From JAFNAG01 sp963739235 (GTDB lineage: Bacteria; Acidobacteriota; UBA6911), in the NCBI GenBank assembly GCA_963739235.1, contig CAVTZY010000024.1:310001-374000 (forward strand): DNA of 64,000 nucleotides. Direction: 5' to 3'. Under the pieces are notes generated by a model, which did no database searches, had not been told where the DNA came from, and saw only the letters and a program-made list of their open reading frames with translations. A program made the translations under genes and the position numbers. Of this stretch, positions 55,144-64,000 are shown one piece after another; position 1 is the first letter of the stretch, and the number at the start of each line of letters is the position of its first letter.

Positions 55144-56067
55144 ATGATCCCATCTGCTATCCAACTAACTGAGCATCAGGTGTTGCGCGCAAATCCAAAA
55201 GCGAAGCTGCCTGTCTCCGTCATCATCCCGGTGAAAAATGAAGAGGCAAATATCGGCGCGTGCATCGACAGCGTAACCTGGGCCGATCAAGTATTCGTCG
55301 TCGACTCATTCAGCAGCGACCGAACTTGCGAGATCGCGGAAATAAAAGGCGCACAGGTAGTTCAATTTGAATTTGGAGGCGGCTGGCCCAAGAAGAAGAA
55401 TTGGGCGCTGGAGCATCTTCCCTTCGACCACGACTGGATCCTTTTGCTGGATGCGGATGAACGCGTGCCTCCACAACTGGCAGAGGAGATTTCGAGCGTA
55501 ATTCAGCGCCCGGACGGCAACGATGGTTTTTTCCTCAACCGGCGTCTTATTTTTTTGGGGCAATGGATCCGCCACTGCGGCTGGTATCCTAGCTGGAATC
55601 TGCGTCTTTTCCGGCACCGGACGGGGCGATTCGAACGCCTGACCGAAGCCAGTCCTGCCGACACCGGCGACGTCGAGGTCCACGAGCATGTGGTGCTGGA
55701 CGGGAAAGCAGGATATCTCCGGCACGATTTGCTGCACGAGGATTTCAAGAGCATCAGTGCCTTTGTGGAGCGCCACAATCGCTATTCAACCTGGGAGGCG
55801 GCCGTATATCATGAATTTCGTCAAGGGCGCTCGGGTGTCCAAAGCATTCGCGCGTCGTTGTTCGGGGCTCCCCTAGAGCGAAAGCGGTGGATCAAGCAGC
55901 TCTGGGTGCGCCTGCCGCTTCGACCAGCCCTAAGGTTCCTCTGGATGTATCTGGCCCGCCTCGGCATTCTGGACGGGCGGCCCGGCTTTATTTTTTGCGT
56001 ACTCATGAGCTTTCACGAAGCCATGATCAGTGCAAAATCCTACGAATTTCAACGGAAAGGTGCCTGA
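55144..56067 (+). CDS. Family 2 glycosyltransferase, WaaE/KdtX-like
   Basis: 307 aa from the ATG at 55144 (the frame extends upstream to 55030 but overlaps the previous gene). SVIIPVKNEEANIGACIDSV, FVVDSFSSDRTCEIA, WILLLDADERVPP and the WPKKKNWALEHL segment define the WaaE/KdtX group of beta-glucosyltransferases acting on LPS core-like acceptors. The basic, hydrophobic C-terminus (RFLWMYLARLGILDGRPGF) suggests membrane association. The ATG of the next gene follows its stop by two bases. Confidence 0.87.
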   Translation: MIPSAIQLTEHQVLRANPKAKLPVSVIIPVKNEEANIGACIDSVTWADQVFVVDSFSSDRTCEIAEIKGAQVVQFEFGGGWPKKKNWALEHLPFDHDWILLLDADERVPPQLAEEISSVIQRPDGNDGFFLNRRLIFLGQWIRHCGWYPSWNLRLFRHRTGRFERLTEASPADTGDVEVHEHVVLDGKAGYLRHDLLHEDFKSISAFVERHNRYSTWEAAVYHEFRQGRSGVQSIRASLFGAPLERKRWIKQLWVRLPLRPALRFLWMYLARLGILDGRPGFIFCVLMSFHEAMISAKSYEFQRKGA

Positions 56068-56069
56068 AG

Positions 56070-57953
56070 ATGTGCGGCATCGCAGGTTATATCGCGCCAC
56101 AGAATGAGGCTGGCGTTGCGCGGATGGTGAAGGCCCTGGCACATCGGGGCCCGGATGGCGAAGGGACGACTCCTCTCCGGTGCGGGGAGCAAACCGTAGG
56201 ATGGTTCGGGCACAAGCGCCTGGCAATTCTGGATCTATCCGACGCCGGCCGTCAACCCATGAGCACCGAGGATGGCCGCTTCTCTATAACTTACAATGGG
56301 GAGATCTTCAATTTTCGCGAAGTGCGCGACAAACTCGAACTGGCAGGAGAGCATTTCGCGACCCGATCCGATACCGAGGTTGTCCTGAAGGCATTCCGCG
56401 CCTGGGGTGAAGGGTGCCTGCGCGAGCTGCGCGGTATGTTCGCATTTGCCATCTGGGATTCACGGCTGGGCCGCTTGTTTGTCGCCCGGGATCGACTTGG
56501 AATCAAGCCTCTCTATTATCATGTCGGCGATGGCCGGTTCTTCTTTGCTTCTGAAATCCGCTCCCTGTTGGCGTGCGGAAGCATCCCGCCCCGGCTGAAT
56601 CCGGCGGGCATCCTCGACTACCTGCGTTTCGGGTCACCCTACGATCCGATAACCATGATTGATGAGGTGATGGCGCTCCTGCCGGGTCATTATTTGATAT
56701 GGGAGAAGGGATCGTTACAGGATATCGAATATTGGGAAATTCCCAACGCGATCCAGGATCCAAAGACCGGCGCAGCAGAAAAATCCGGCCAGGAAATAGT
56801 GGACGAGCTGCGAGACATTTTATGGAATGCGACCCGCCAGCGCATGGTCAGCGATGTTCCTGTCGGCATTTTCTTATCCGGAGGCCTTGATTCCAGCGCG
56901 CTCGTCGCCATGCTGAGCACTAACTCGGATAGCCCAGTGAACACATTTTCCATTGTGTTCACGGAAATCGATCAAAGCGAAGCTGCTTACTCTCAAGCCA
57001 TTGCGGCACGATTTGGCACTCATCATCACGAACTCGTCCTGTCCCAGCGCGATGCGCTCGCGGCACTACCGGACGCGATTCGTGCCATGGACCAGCCCAG
57101 CGTGGATGGTATTAACACTTATATCGTCGCCCGTGAAGCGCAGCGCGCCGGGGTAAAAGTAGCCTTGACCGGCTTGGGAGGGGACGAAGTTTTTGGGGGG
57201 TACAGCAGCTTCAAGGCCGTCCCCAGGATCGAGCGTTTTATGCATTCCTGGAACCGTTTGCCGAAATCGGTTCGTGGGAGCCTGGCTGCCTCGATAGCGC
57301 ACCTGATGCCTCCTGGCGAACGGAATCATAAGCTGGGAGCCCTGCTCCAGCCGAATGGTAACGGGGTAGATCCGTACACCTTATCGAGAATGCTGTTTGT
57401 GCCCCGCCGGATCGAGCAATTGTTCCGTGCTCCGGCAAAGCCGGTGATAGAAAACCAGGCATTCGCAAAAAGACTGCGAACGGCTGCGCAATTCGATCCC
57501 GTCAACCGGGTGTCGTACCTCGAACTGCGAAATTATCTGGCGAATACGCTCCTTCGTGATGCCGACTGCATGAGCATGGCTCACGGCGTCGAAGTGAGAG
57601 TTCCATTTATCGATCACAAGCTTGTGGAATTCCTCTTCACACTCCCGGGAGCGTCCAAAGTAGCGGGTCGAATGACGAAACCCCTGCTCATCCGTGCAAC
57701 CGAGGGTTTGCTTCCTGACCTGATCATCAAAAGGCGCAAGCGAGGTTTCACCTTGCCTTTCGAACATTGGCTGAAAGATGAAATGCGGCTTGAAATTCAG
57801 GGTATCTTCGGCAGCAACGAGAGCCCACTCGCGAATTTTGTAGATTTCAAAGTGATGCAGAGTGTGTGGCAGGAGTTTCTGGACGGCCGCACATCCTGGA
57901 CGCGCCCCTGGGCTTTGTATGTGCTCCGCCGCTGGTGTGAGGTGAACCTGTGA
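56070..57953 (+). CDS. Asparagine synthase B-type amidotransferase, copy 2
   Basis: 627 aa from the ATG at 56070 (MCGIAGYIAP, Cys2 nucleophile; AAAGG upstream). Glutaminase domain to ~205 (LAHRGPDGEG, YNGEIFNF); synthetase PP-loop FLSGGLDSSALVAM near residue 265; GLGGDEVFGGY; GVEVRVPFIDHKLVEF. Of the three copies this is the most like the XrtA/PEP-CTERM-associated amidotransferases. I see no exosortase in the window. Confidence 0.88.
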   Translation: MCGIAGYIAPQNEAGVARMVKALAHRGPDGEGTTPLRCGEQTVGWFGHKRLAILDLSDAGRQPMSTEDGRFSITYNGEIFNFREVRDKLELAGEHFATRSDTEVVLKAFRAWGEGCLRELRGMFAFAIWDSRLGRLFVARDRLGIKPLYYHVGDGRFFFASEIRSLLACGSIPPRLNPAGILDYLRFGSPYDPITMIDEVMALLPGHYLIWEKGSLQDIEYWEIPNAIQDPKTGAAEKSGQEIVDELRDILWNATRQRMVSDVPVGIFLSGGLDSSALVAMLSTNSDSPVNTFSIVFTEIDQSEAAYSQAIAARFGTHHHELVLSQRDALAALPDAIRAMDQPSVDGINTYIVAREAQRAGVKVALTGLGGDEVFGGYSSFKAVPRIERFMHSWNRLPKSVRGSLAASIAHLMPPGERNHKLGALLQPNGNGVDPYTLSRMLFVPRRIEQLFRAPAKPVIENQAFAKRLRTAAQFDPVNRVSYLELRNYLANTLLRDADCMSMAHGVEVRVPFIDHKLVEFLFTLPGASKVAGRMTKPLLIRATEGLLPDLIIKRRKRGFTLPFEHWLKDEMRLEIQGIFGSNESPLANFVDFKVMQSVWQEFLDGRTSWTRPWALYVLRRWCEVNL

Positions 57954-58011
57954 AAACATATCTCGATTTGCTCACGTTCGAGCCTGTTAGGAATCTCGAG
58001 TAGAGCCAGTT

Positions 58012-60009
58012 ATGTGTGGAATTGTCGGCCTTGTCAACTGGGGGAACCGTGAGACACTGGCACGCATGACGGACATACTGGCTCATCGTGGCCCCGATGA
58101 TCGCGGCGACTGGGAAGCGCTTTTGCCCAGCGGCGATCGATTCGCGCTTGGATCCCGTCGTCTCGCCATCCTCGATCTCTCCAATGCAGGTCACATGCCG
58201 ATGTCGAATGACAACCGTACAGTATGGATAACCTATAATGGCGAAGTTTATAATTTTCGCGAATTGCGCGCACAGTTATCTGCCAAGGGTTACAGATTTC
58301 GGTCCAACACCGACTCTGAAGTGGTTTTGCGTATGTATGAGGAAGAAGGGCCGGAATGTGCCCAACGCCTCAACGGCATGTTTGCATTCGCCATAGTCGA
58401 TCTGCGCCACGAAAATCCCCGGTTGATCCTCGCCCGTGACCACTTCGGCGTCAAGCCGCTTTATTACATCCATCAAGGCCGGCGCCTTGCGGCCGCCTCG
58501 GAGATCAAAGCGCTCCTGGAACTGCCAGGTGTCGAGCCCGAAATTGACCTCGAAGCACTGAATCAATATCTGACATTTCTCTGGGTGCCGGATCCGAAGA
58601 CGATGTTCCGCGGCATCTATAAACTCCCGGCCGGCCATTACGCGGTATTCGAGAAGCAGCGCCTGAATGTAGTCCAATACTGGGATCTGCGCTTTCCGCC
58701 GGCCGGCACGAGATATGAGAGTTCCGAAGACGAACTCGTCGGTGCTGTCCGGGAACGTCTCGGTCGTTCGGTCCAAAGGCAGATGATCAGCGATGTACCC
58801 CTCGGTGCATTTCTCAGCTCGGGGATTGATTCCAGCAGTATTGTGGCCATGATGGCGCGGTCGACAGCGGCGCCAGTGTCGACCTATACGATTACGTTCC
58901 CCTCCAAGTATCGCGTTGGGGAGACGACGCTGGACGACCCGGCCGTCGCGAGGCGCGTCGCCCGGCACTTCGGCTGCAATCATCATGAGATTGTCGTTGA
59001 GCCCGACGTGGCCGCGCTCTTGCCTAAGCTGATCTGGCACCTTGATGAGCCCATCGCGGACCCTTGCATTCTCCTCTCCTATCTTGTGTGCCGCGAAGCC
59101 AGACAGACGGCTACCGTGCTGCTTTCGGGAGTTGGCGGTGACGAGCTTTTCGCAGGCTATCGCAAGCATTATGCCCAGACCTGGGCGCACATGTATCAGA
59201 GCGTTCCCGCGCTATTGCGGCGGTGCATCATCGAGCCTTTAATCTGCAAACTCCCTTCCATGAGGGGAACGCCCTTGAAGGGATCAGTGCGCCTGCTAAA
59301 AAAGATGGCCCGCAGCGGCTCCTGCTCTCCCCGCAACAGCTTCCTCATGAACTGCACCTACCTGGATGAAACCCAAAAAGCGCAATTATACAGCAGCGCA
59401 ATGAAGGGCCAACGAAATGGATCCGATCCGTGGCGGGAGCATCGAACCCATTTTGAGCGAGTCGCACACACTGATTTCTTAAGTCAGATGTTGTATCTGG
59501 ACACGAAAGCTTTCATGACCAGCCTGAACCTGACCTACAACGACAAGATGAGTATGGCATGCTCCGTAGAAGTTCGGGTTCCATTCCTGGACCGTGAGTT
59601 GGCCGAATTCGCCGCCTGGCAGATCCCGCCTGAACTCAAGATTCGCGGCTCCCTGCGTCCAGTCGGCAAATACATCCTGCGCAAAGCGATGAATGGATTG
59701 CTGCCGAAGGAAATCGTGAACAGGCCCAAAGCGGGGTTTGCGGCCCCGCTGGACTACTGGTTGGCTCAAGATCTCCGGGAGATGGTGGACGATCTTTTAT
59801 CTGACCGGCGCCTCCGGGATCGAGGGTTTTTTGATGCGGGTGTGGTGAGGAAGCTGGTCCAGGACCAGCGGAGCGGTCGATGCGATTACTCCCTGCAGAT
59901 CTGGCAACTCCTGACCTTCGAACTCTGGCTGCAATGCTTCATGAGAACAAACAAAGGTCACGAAGTACCCCAATCTTACGAAATGCTTCCCGTCGCAAGC
60001 AGGTTTTAG
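58012..60009 (+). CDS. Asparagine synthase B-type amidotransferase, copy 3
   Basis: 665 aa with Cys2 (MCGIVGLVNW), LAHRGPDDRG, YNGEVYNF, PP-loop FLSSGIDSSSIVAM near residue 265, and GVGGDELFAGY. The C-terminal extension is longer than in the other two. 58 bp after copy 2. Three co-clustered paralogues that differ this much are unlikely to be recent duplications; each probably amidates a different carboxyl. The intergenic 60010-60199 that follows holds nothing but an AGGA site. Confidence 0.88.
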   Translation: MCGIVGLVNWGNRETLARMTDILAHRGPDDRGDWEALLPSGDRFALGSRRLAILDLSNAGHMPMSNDNRTVWITYNGEVYNFRELRAQLSAKGYRFRSNTDSEVVLRMYEEEGPECAQRLNGMFAFAIVDLRHENPRLILARDHFGVKPLYYIHQGRRLAAASEIKALLELPGVEPEIDLEALNQYLTFLWVPDPKTMFRGIYKLPAGHYAVFEKQRLNVVQYWDLRFPPAGTRYESSEDELVGAVRERLGRSVQRQMISDVPLGAFLSSGIDSSSIVAMMARSTAAPVSTYTITFPSKYRVGETTLDDPAVARRVARHFGCNHHEIVVEPDVAALLPKLIWHLDEPIADPCILLSYLVCREARQTATVLLSGVGGDELFAGYRKHYAQTWAHMYQSVPALLRRCIIEPLICKLPSMRGTPLKGSVRLLKKMARSGSCSPRNSFLMNCTYLDETQKAQLYSSAMKGQRNGSDPWREHRTHFERVAHTDFLSQMLYLDTKAFMTSLNLTYNDKMSMACSVEVRVPFLDRELAEFAAWQIPPELKIRGSLRPVGKYILRKAMNGLLPKEIVNRPKAGFAAPLDYWLAQDLREMVDDLLSDRRLRDRGFFDAGVVRKLVQDQRSGRCDYSLQIWQLLTFELWLQCFMRTNKGHEVPQSYEMLPVASRF

Positions 60010-60199
60010 CAGGTGTGGGCTAAAGCCCGGCTGCACTAAAGAACGCTTCCAATATCTTGAATTAGCAGGGGCGGGTTGGGCCATGTTTTTGCGGAGAACC
60101 AAGTTCTGCTTTGCGGCGCTTACCGGATTTGCCTTGAGTGATTCACCATGCTGACCTCCGGCTTTAGTAGGAGGTCTCTGACGGTTATTTCAGGAAACG

Positions 60200-62356
60200 A
60201 TGAAACAGGTAATCCAGTCTTATAAGACCGGCGAGGTCAGGGTGGTCGATTTGCCGGTACCGCAGTGCCCTCAAGGGGGGATGCTGGTGCACACCGCATA
60301 TTCCCTGATCTCTGTGGGGACGGAGAAGGCGCTCGTGGCTCTGGCGCGAGAATCATGGATTGGCAAGGCAAGGGCGCGTCCGGATCTGGCGCGGAAAGTC
60401 CTGGAGCGGGTCAAGCGCGAGGGATTGCTGTCGACGCTCGACGTCATCAAGGCAAAGATAGATACCCCCATCCCCCTCGGCTACTCGTGCGCAGGAGTCG
60501 TCGAGGAATCGGGCGTGCAGGTCTGGTCTTTCCGCAAAGGCGACCGCGTGGCCTGTGCCGGAGCGGGCCACGCCAATCATGCGGAGATTAATGCGGTGCC
60601 TGCGAACCTCGTGGCACGTGTGCCCGAAGGAGTTTCGCTGGAATCGGCGGCATACGCGACCGTGGCATCGATTGCACTCCAGGGAGTGCGCGTCGCGACT
60701 CCGACTCTGGGTGAAAAAGTTGCGGTGATCGGTCTTGGGCTTTTGGGGCAGATTGCCGTCTCCATTCTCAGGGCGAACGGATGTCAGGTCTTTGCCGTTG
60801 ATTTGGACCCGCTGAAGGTTCAACGAGCCTTGGAAAGGGGCGCAGATTCCGGGAGTGTCCGCAACGTGGATGATACGGTTGGCGATGCACTGCGTTTTTC
60901 TTCGGGGTGCGGTGTCGACGCCGTCATCATTACCGCAGCGACCCGAAGTAATGATCCGCTCCTCCTGGCCGGCGAGATCAGCCGCGACAAAGGGCGCGTA
61001 TCCATCGTCGGTGATGTCCCCTGCGATTTCCCACGCAAAGACTATTATGAGAAAGAGCTTTCTCTGCTTCTTTCCCGCAGCTATGGTCCCGGGCGCTACA
61101 ACCCTGTTTATGAGGAACAGGGGCTTGATTTTCCCATTGGGTATGTGCGTTGGACCGAGTCAAGAAACCTCGAATGCGTCCTGGGATTGATGGCACGAGG
61201 CCTCCTGCCGGTTTCCGATCTCATCAGCCAACGCTTTCCCATCGAAAAGGCGGAAGATGCCTATCAGCTCCTCCTGGGCGCGGAAGGCCAGAAAAGCCTG
61301 GGCATCCTGCTCGAATACCCTTCGGAGCCCGACCGAGCGCCCATAATATTGAAGCCTGCGCCGGCTCCTCACAATTCCAGAGAGATCGGCATCGGATTTA
61401 TCGGGGCGGGCAGCTTTGCCACAGGAACCCTGATGTCGCGATTTGCCGGCACCCAAGGGGTGCGACTCCGCACTGCAGGTTCGGCACGGGGATTCACCGC
61501 GAGGCATGCTGCGGAAAAGTTCGGATTTGAACGCGTGGCAGGCTCTGCCGAAGAGATTCTGACAGATCCGGACATCGCCGCCGTGGTAATCGCGACGCGC
61601 CATGATTCCCACGCCCCGCTTGCATCGGCGGCACTGCGGTCGGGAAGGCATGTTTTCCTGGAAAAACCTGTGGCGCTCGATGAAAAGCAGCTTGCAGAGA
61701 TCACAGAAGCTGCTTGCATGAGCGGGAAGATCCTCTTCGTGGGGTTCAACCGTCGCTTCTCTCCGCTTGCCCTCGACTTGAAAAAGTTCTTGCCTGCGGG
61801 ACAACCGCTGCAAATGCTTTACCGTGTCAACGCCGGGCCGATTCCTCGTCATTCCTGGATTAACGATCCGCAGATCGGAGGGGGACGCATAATCGGAGAG
61901 GCATGCCACTTCGTGGATTTTATGTCATTCCTGTGCGGTGCACCTCCCACGACCGTTTCCTGTGATGGTCTCGCGGGCGGAGCCCAAGAGGCGGCCTTCG
62001 ACGGCTCGGACAGTTTCTCTGCTGCCATCGGTTTTGGGGATGGCTCCGTGGGGACTCTGGTCTATGCGGCGATGGGGGATGTCGCTTGTGCCAAAGAACA
62101 CTTCGAAGTCTACGCCGGTGGGAAGATGGCGGTGCTGCATGATTTTCGCTCGCTCGAGATGACTGCCGGCGGAAAAACCCGGCGTTCGAGTCTCACCAGA
62201 CAGGACAAAGGATTCAACGCCGAGGTCAGAGCATTCGTTGCGAGCATCCAGGGCGCAGCGCCCGCCTCGTTCACCATTGAGGGGCTCGCGGCGGTCACGC
62301 GCTCGACTTTTGCCATGGTTCGGGCCATGGCCAGCGGCCGGCGCGAACGCTGCTGA
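60200..62356 (+). CDS. Bi-domain oxidoreductase: zinc-type alcohol dehydrogenase fused to Gfo/Idh/MocA
   Basis: 718 aa. The N-terminal MDR domain (~1-375) shows GYSCAGVVEE, HANHAEINAVPANLVARVPE and the cofactor motif VAVIGLGLLGQIAV; classic zinc ligands are only partly recognisable. The second half (~395-715) is a Gfo/Idh/MocA dehydrogenase: IGIGFIGAGSFATGTLM, then EKPVALDEKQL (EKP motif) and GGGRIIGEACHFVDFM with the catalytic His. In many O-antigen clusters this fusion is followed directly by a heparinase-type gene, as here (109 bp). It probably oxidises or epimerises a nucleotide sugar or uronate; the substrate is not known. Confidence 0.88.
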   Translation: MKQVIQSYKTGEVRVVDLPVPQCPQGGMLVHTAYSLISVGTEKALVALARESWIGKARARPDLARKVLERVKREGLLSTLDVIKAKIDTPIPLGYSCAGVVEESGVQVWSFRKGDRVACAGAGHANHAEINAVPANLVARVPEGVSLESAAYATVASIALQGVRVATPTLGEKVAVIGLGLLGQIAVSILRANGCQVFAVDLDPLKVQRALERGADSGSVRNVDDTVGDALRFSSGCGVDAVIITAATRSNDPLLLAGEISRDKGRVSIVGDVPCDFPRKDYYEKELSLLLSRSYGPGRYNPVYEEQGLDFPIGYVRWTESRNLECVLGLMARGLLPVSDLISQRFPIEKAEDAYQLLLGAEGQKSLGILLEYPSEPDRAPIILKPAPAPHNSREIGIGFIGAGSFATGTLMSRFAGTQGVRLRTAGSARGFTARHAAEKFGFERVAGSAEEILTDPDIAAVVIATRHDSHAPLASAALRSGRHVFLEKPVALDEKQLAEITEAACMSGKILFVGFNRRFSPLALDLKKFLPAGQPLQMLYRVNAGPIPRHSWINDPQIGGGRIIGEACHFVDFMSFLCGAPPTTVSCDGLAGGAQEAAFDGSDSFSAAIGFGDGSVGTLVYAAMGDVACAKEHFEVYAGGKMAVLHDFRSLEMTAGGKTRRSSLTRQDKGFNAEVRAFVASIQGAAPASFTIEGLAAVTRSTFAMVRAMASGRRERC

Positions 62357-62464
62357 AATGAATGACACGATAGCATGACCGCCAAGACGCCAGCAAAAAC
62401 CAGTTTTCCACCTGACAATTTCTTCAGCCATCCTTAGTGCCCGCTGGAAGGAGGTAAGATCAGA

Positions 62465-64000
62465 GTGTATAAGAGCCAACCTCTGACACGGGCGCTGCTG
62501 ACCGCCCGCAGCGCGGTGCGACTGAAACCAGTCCAGATCTACGGCCGGTTTTTTTCGCCGCCGGGAAAGCCCCTGTCACCCGGGAGCACCGCCAACGTTC
62601 CCCATTGGAAAGGCCTCCCGGGTCTCCCGCAGATCTGTAAAGAATGCAGCGCGCTGGGCCATGATACCGGTGCGCTTATTGAAGGACGATTTTCTTTCTT
62701 GAATCGGCAGATCACATTCCCGGAAGAGGTGAACTGGAGCGCCCCTGAAACAGAGAGGCTATGGCGATATCACCTGCACTACCTGGGCTGGGCGCTTGCT
62801 CTCGCTCTCGACGGCAGCCCGCGCTGTCTGACCGTCCTGGAAAAAAGAGTCACCGAATGGCTCCAGAGCAATCTTCCGGGCAGCAGCGAAGGTTGGGAAC
62901 CTTTCCCCCTCTCGCTGCGAATCGTCAACCTGGCTTACATCTTGTCCTTGACCGGTGTGCTTTCGACCCGGCTCACGGAGATACTGAGGGCGTCATTGGC
63001 GGTTCAAGTTCGCGCATTGCTGCGAGGGATCGAGCATTCCCTTCAGGGAAATCACCTGGTCAAAAACGGCAAGGCGCTACTGGTCGCAGGTCTGGCGTAT
63101 CAGGGTCCCGAGGCCGAAAAGTGGTTTCGCAGCGGATTCGCCCTCCTTGAACGCGAAATGGAGGCCCAGGTATATCAAGACGGCGGGCACGGCGACCGAT
63201 GTGCGATGTATCAAGCCCAGGTTCTCCTGGATTACCTCGAATCGATCGCCCTGCTGAAAGCTGCCGGCCGGCCTTTCCCCAAGGATTGGCATAAGCGCCT
63301 GGAAGCAATGGTCGTCTATTTGGACGCCATCTGTCACCCCGACGGCCTGCCGGCCCTATTTGGCGATACGTCGATCTCCTGCATACCCCCCAAGGAGCGA
63401 CTGGTAAAGCTTGCGCGCGACCTAGGCATCAAGACCGAATTTCTCGATGGCTGTGCCAGCCACGAGTTTCCCGATAGTTCCTATGTCATAGCACGCGACC
63501 TGCGCCGAGGAAACTACCTGATCCTGGATTCCGGTGCCCAAGGGAATGCCATCGAGTCCGCTCACTATCATTGCCAGTTTTTTTCCTACGAGCTGTCGCT
63601 TGCGGGCAGACGCGTGGTGACCGACACCGGCGTTTCGAGCTATGAGATTGGCCCTGAAAGAACCTTGAATCGAAGCTCCTGGGCCCACAATACCGTTTCA
63701 TGGAAAAACCGCGAGCCGGCAGAAATCTGGGGCGCCTTTCGCCTCGCGCGTCGCGCGCAAATTCTCTGCCGGGAGGTCGAGTGTGCAGCGGCCGGAGCGC
63801 TTCGATTCAAAGGACGAATGAAGGGATTCTATCCAGGTGCGACCCGGGGATGTTGGGAACGCGAAGTGGGTTGGATGCCGGAAGGAAGACTTGAGATTGT
63901 AGATACCTGGCTTGCTCCCAAGGCGATCGGGAATATTGTCTCCCGTATCCATTTCGCTCCCGGCCTGAGGCTCTCCGATGAGGGTGGCGGCAATTGGGGC
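62465..64000 (+). CDS. Heparinase II/III-type polysaccharide lyase, partial (runs off window)
   Basis: At least 512 codons, open to the last base. The start is GTG at 62465, with GGAGG ten bases upstream. The N-terminal ~330 residues form the alpha-alpha toroid (WSAPETERLWRYHLHYLGWA, EGWEPFPLSLRIVNL, NHLVKNGKALLVAG); from ~345 the heparinase II/III domain (AHYHCQFFSYELSLAG, DTGVSSYE, RSSWAHNTVSW) carries the His and Tyr used for beta-elimination. Such lyases inside synthesis clusters probably trim or degrade uronate-containing polymer in the periplasm. No signal peptide is apparent at this start. Confidence 0.88.
   Translation, partial: MYKSQPLTRALLTARSAVRLKPVQIYGRFFSPPGKPLSPGSTANVPHWKGLPGLPQICKECSALGHDTGALIEGRFSFLNRQITFPEEVNWSAPETERLWRYHLHYLGWALALALDGSPRCLTVLEKRVTEWLQSNLPGSSEGWEPFPLSLRIVNLAYILSLTGVLSTRLTEILRASLAVQVRALLRGIEHSLQGNHLVKNGKALLVAGLAYQGPEAEKWFRSGFALLEREMEAQVYQDGGHGDRCAMYQAQVLLDYLESIALLKAAGRPFPKDWHKRLEAMVVYLDAICHPDGLPALFGDTSISCIPPKERLVKLARDLGIKTEFLDGCASHEFPDSSYVIARDLRRGNYLILDSGAQGNAIESAHYHCQFFSYELSLAGRRVVTDTGVSSYEIGPERTLNRSSWAHNTVSWKNREPAEIWGAFRLARRAQILCREVECAAAGALRFKGRMKGFYPGATRGCWEREVGWMPEGRLEIVDTWLAPKAIGNIVSRIHFAPGLRLSDEGGGNWG

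Noticed and set aside
45036..60009. One of the three asparagine synthase-like enzymes as the missing lasso cyclase
   Set aside because: All three have an intact glutaminase Cys2 and lie deep in the glycan operon, whereas lasso cyclases usually lack that Cys and sit beside B1/B2; the candidate core also has no acid at position 7-9.
33264..64000. Exosortase/PEP-CTERM system
   Set aside because: HprK-like, PqqD-like, amidotransferase and Wzc genes occur with exosortases elsewhere, but no EpsH-type protein or PEP-CTERM tail is present here.

Overview
The window is a GC-rich bacterial chromosome segment from a Gram-negative organism with an outer membrane: it has a Wza-type outer-membrane export protein, a Wzc-type tyrosine kinase, a Wzm/Wzt ABC exporter and a secretin/TonB-type periplasmic protein. 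The large set of accessory genes (toxin-antitoxin pairs, a gingipain-like protease with dockerin repeats, mosaic Ig-domain secreted proteins, many intergenic repeats) would suit an Acidobacteriota-type soil or sediment bacterium. No rRNA or marker gene is present, so that assignment is inference.

Layout. (1) 0-9.9 kb is a repeat-rich accessory region. It holds a HEPN nuclease, a fusion of secretin N-domains with a TonB C-terminal domain, an ECF sigma/anti-sigma pair, and two frameshifted genes (an esterase-like protein and an M24 peptidase). A 215-bp direct repeat brackets 4.4 kb here, and a truncated tRNA-Ser lies at the right copy. (2) 9.9-17.2 kb carries a secreted esterase/Ig/PLD mosaic, a DUF4160/DUF2442 pair, an almost identical second copy of the esterase-like gene, and a VapBC pair. 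(3) 17.2-32.9 kb is a split RiPP-like locus on the minus strand. The right half (32.9 to 29.8 kb) is PqqD-like recognition protein, radical SAM/SPASM enzyme, a 60-aa precursor-like peptide ending in Ser, and an HPr-kinase-like enzyme. The left half (22.8 to 17.5 kb) is a second PqqD-like protein, a lasso-B2-type transglutaminase-like protease, an ABC transporter, a nucleotidyltransferase and a double VanZ protein. Between the halves lie a RHH/PIN toxin-antitoxin pair and a 1480-aa C25 protease on the plus strand. The left half, the toxin-antitoxin pair and the protease are bracketed by two inverted copies of a MITE-like element. (4) 33.3-64.0 kb is a polysaccharide (capsule, exopolysaccharide or O-antigen) cluster on the plus strand, apart from one broken glycosyltransferase. 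It contains wzc (frameshifted), wza, wzm, wzt, three methyltransferases, at least seven intact glycosyltransferases, a carbamoyltransferase, three glutamine-dependent amidotransferases of the asparagine synthase B type, a polymerase/ligase, a fused alcohol-dehydrogenase/Gfo-Idh-MocA oxidoreductase, and a heparinase II/III-type lyase that runs off the end.

How the parts work together. The RiPP-like genes form a coherent chain by family precedent: a PqqD-like domain binds the leader, the radical SAM enzyme modifies the Cys-rich core, the kinase may phosphorylate the C-terminal Ser (as in paeninodin-type lasso systems), B2 cleaves the leader and the ABC protein exports the product. No lasso cyclase lies next to these genes. 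The polysaccharide cluster encodes assembly, decoration (methyl, carbamoyl, amide), polymerisation, ABC or Wzc/Wza export, and cleavage. Four genes (6.6, 8.5, 33.3 and 37.8 kb) are each broken by an apparent single-base shift. These are either true pseudogenes or draft-sequence errors, and raw reads would decide.
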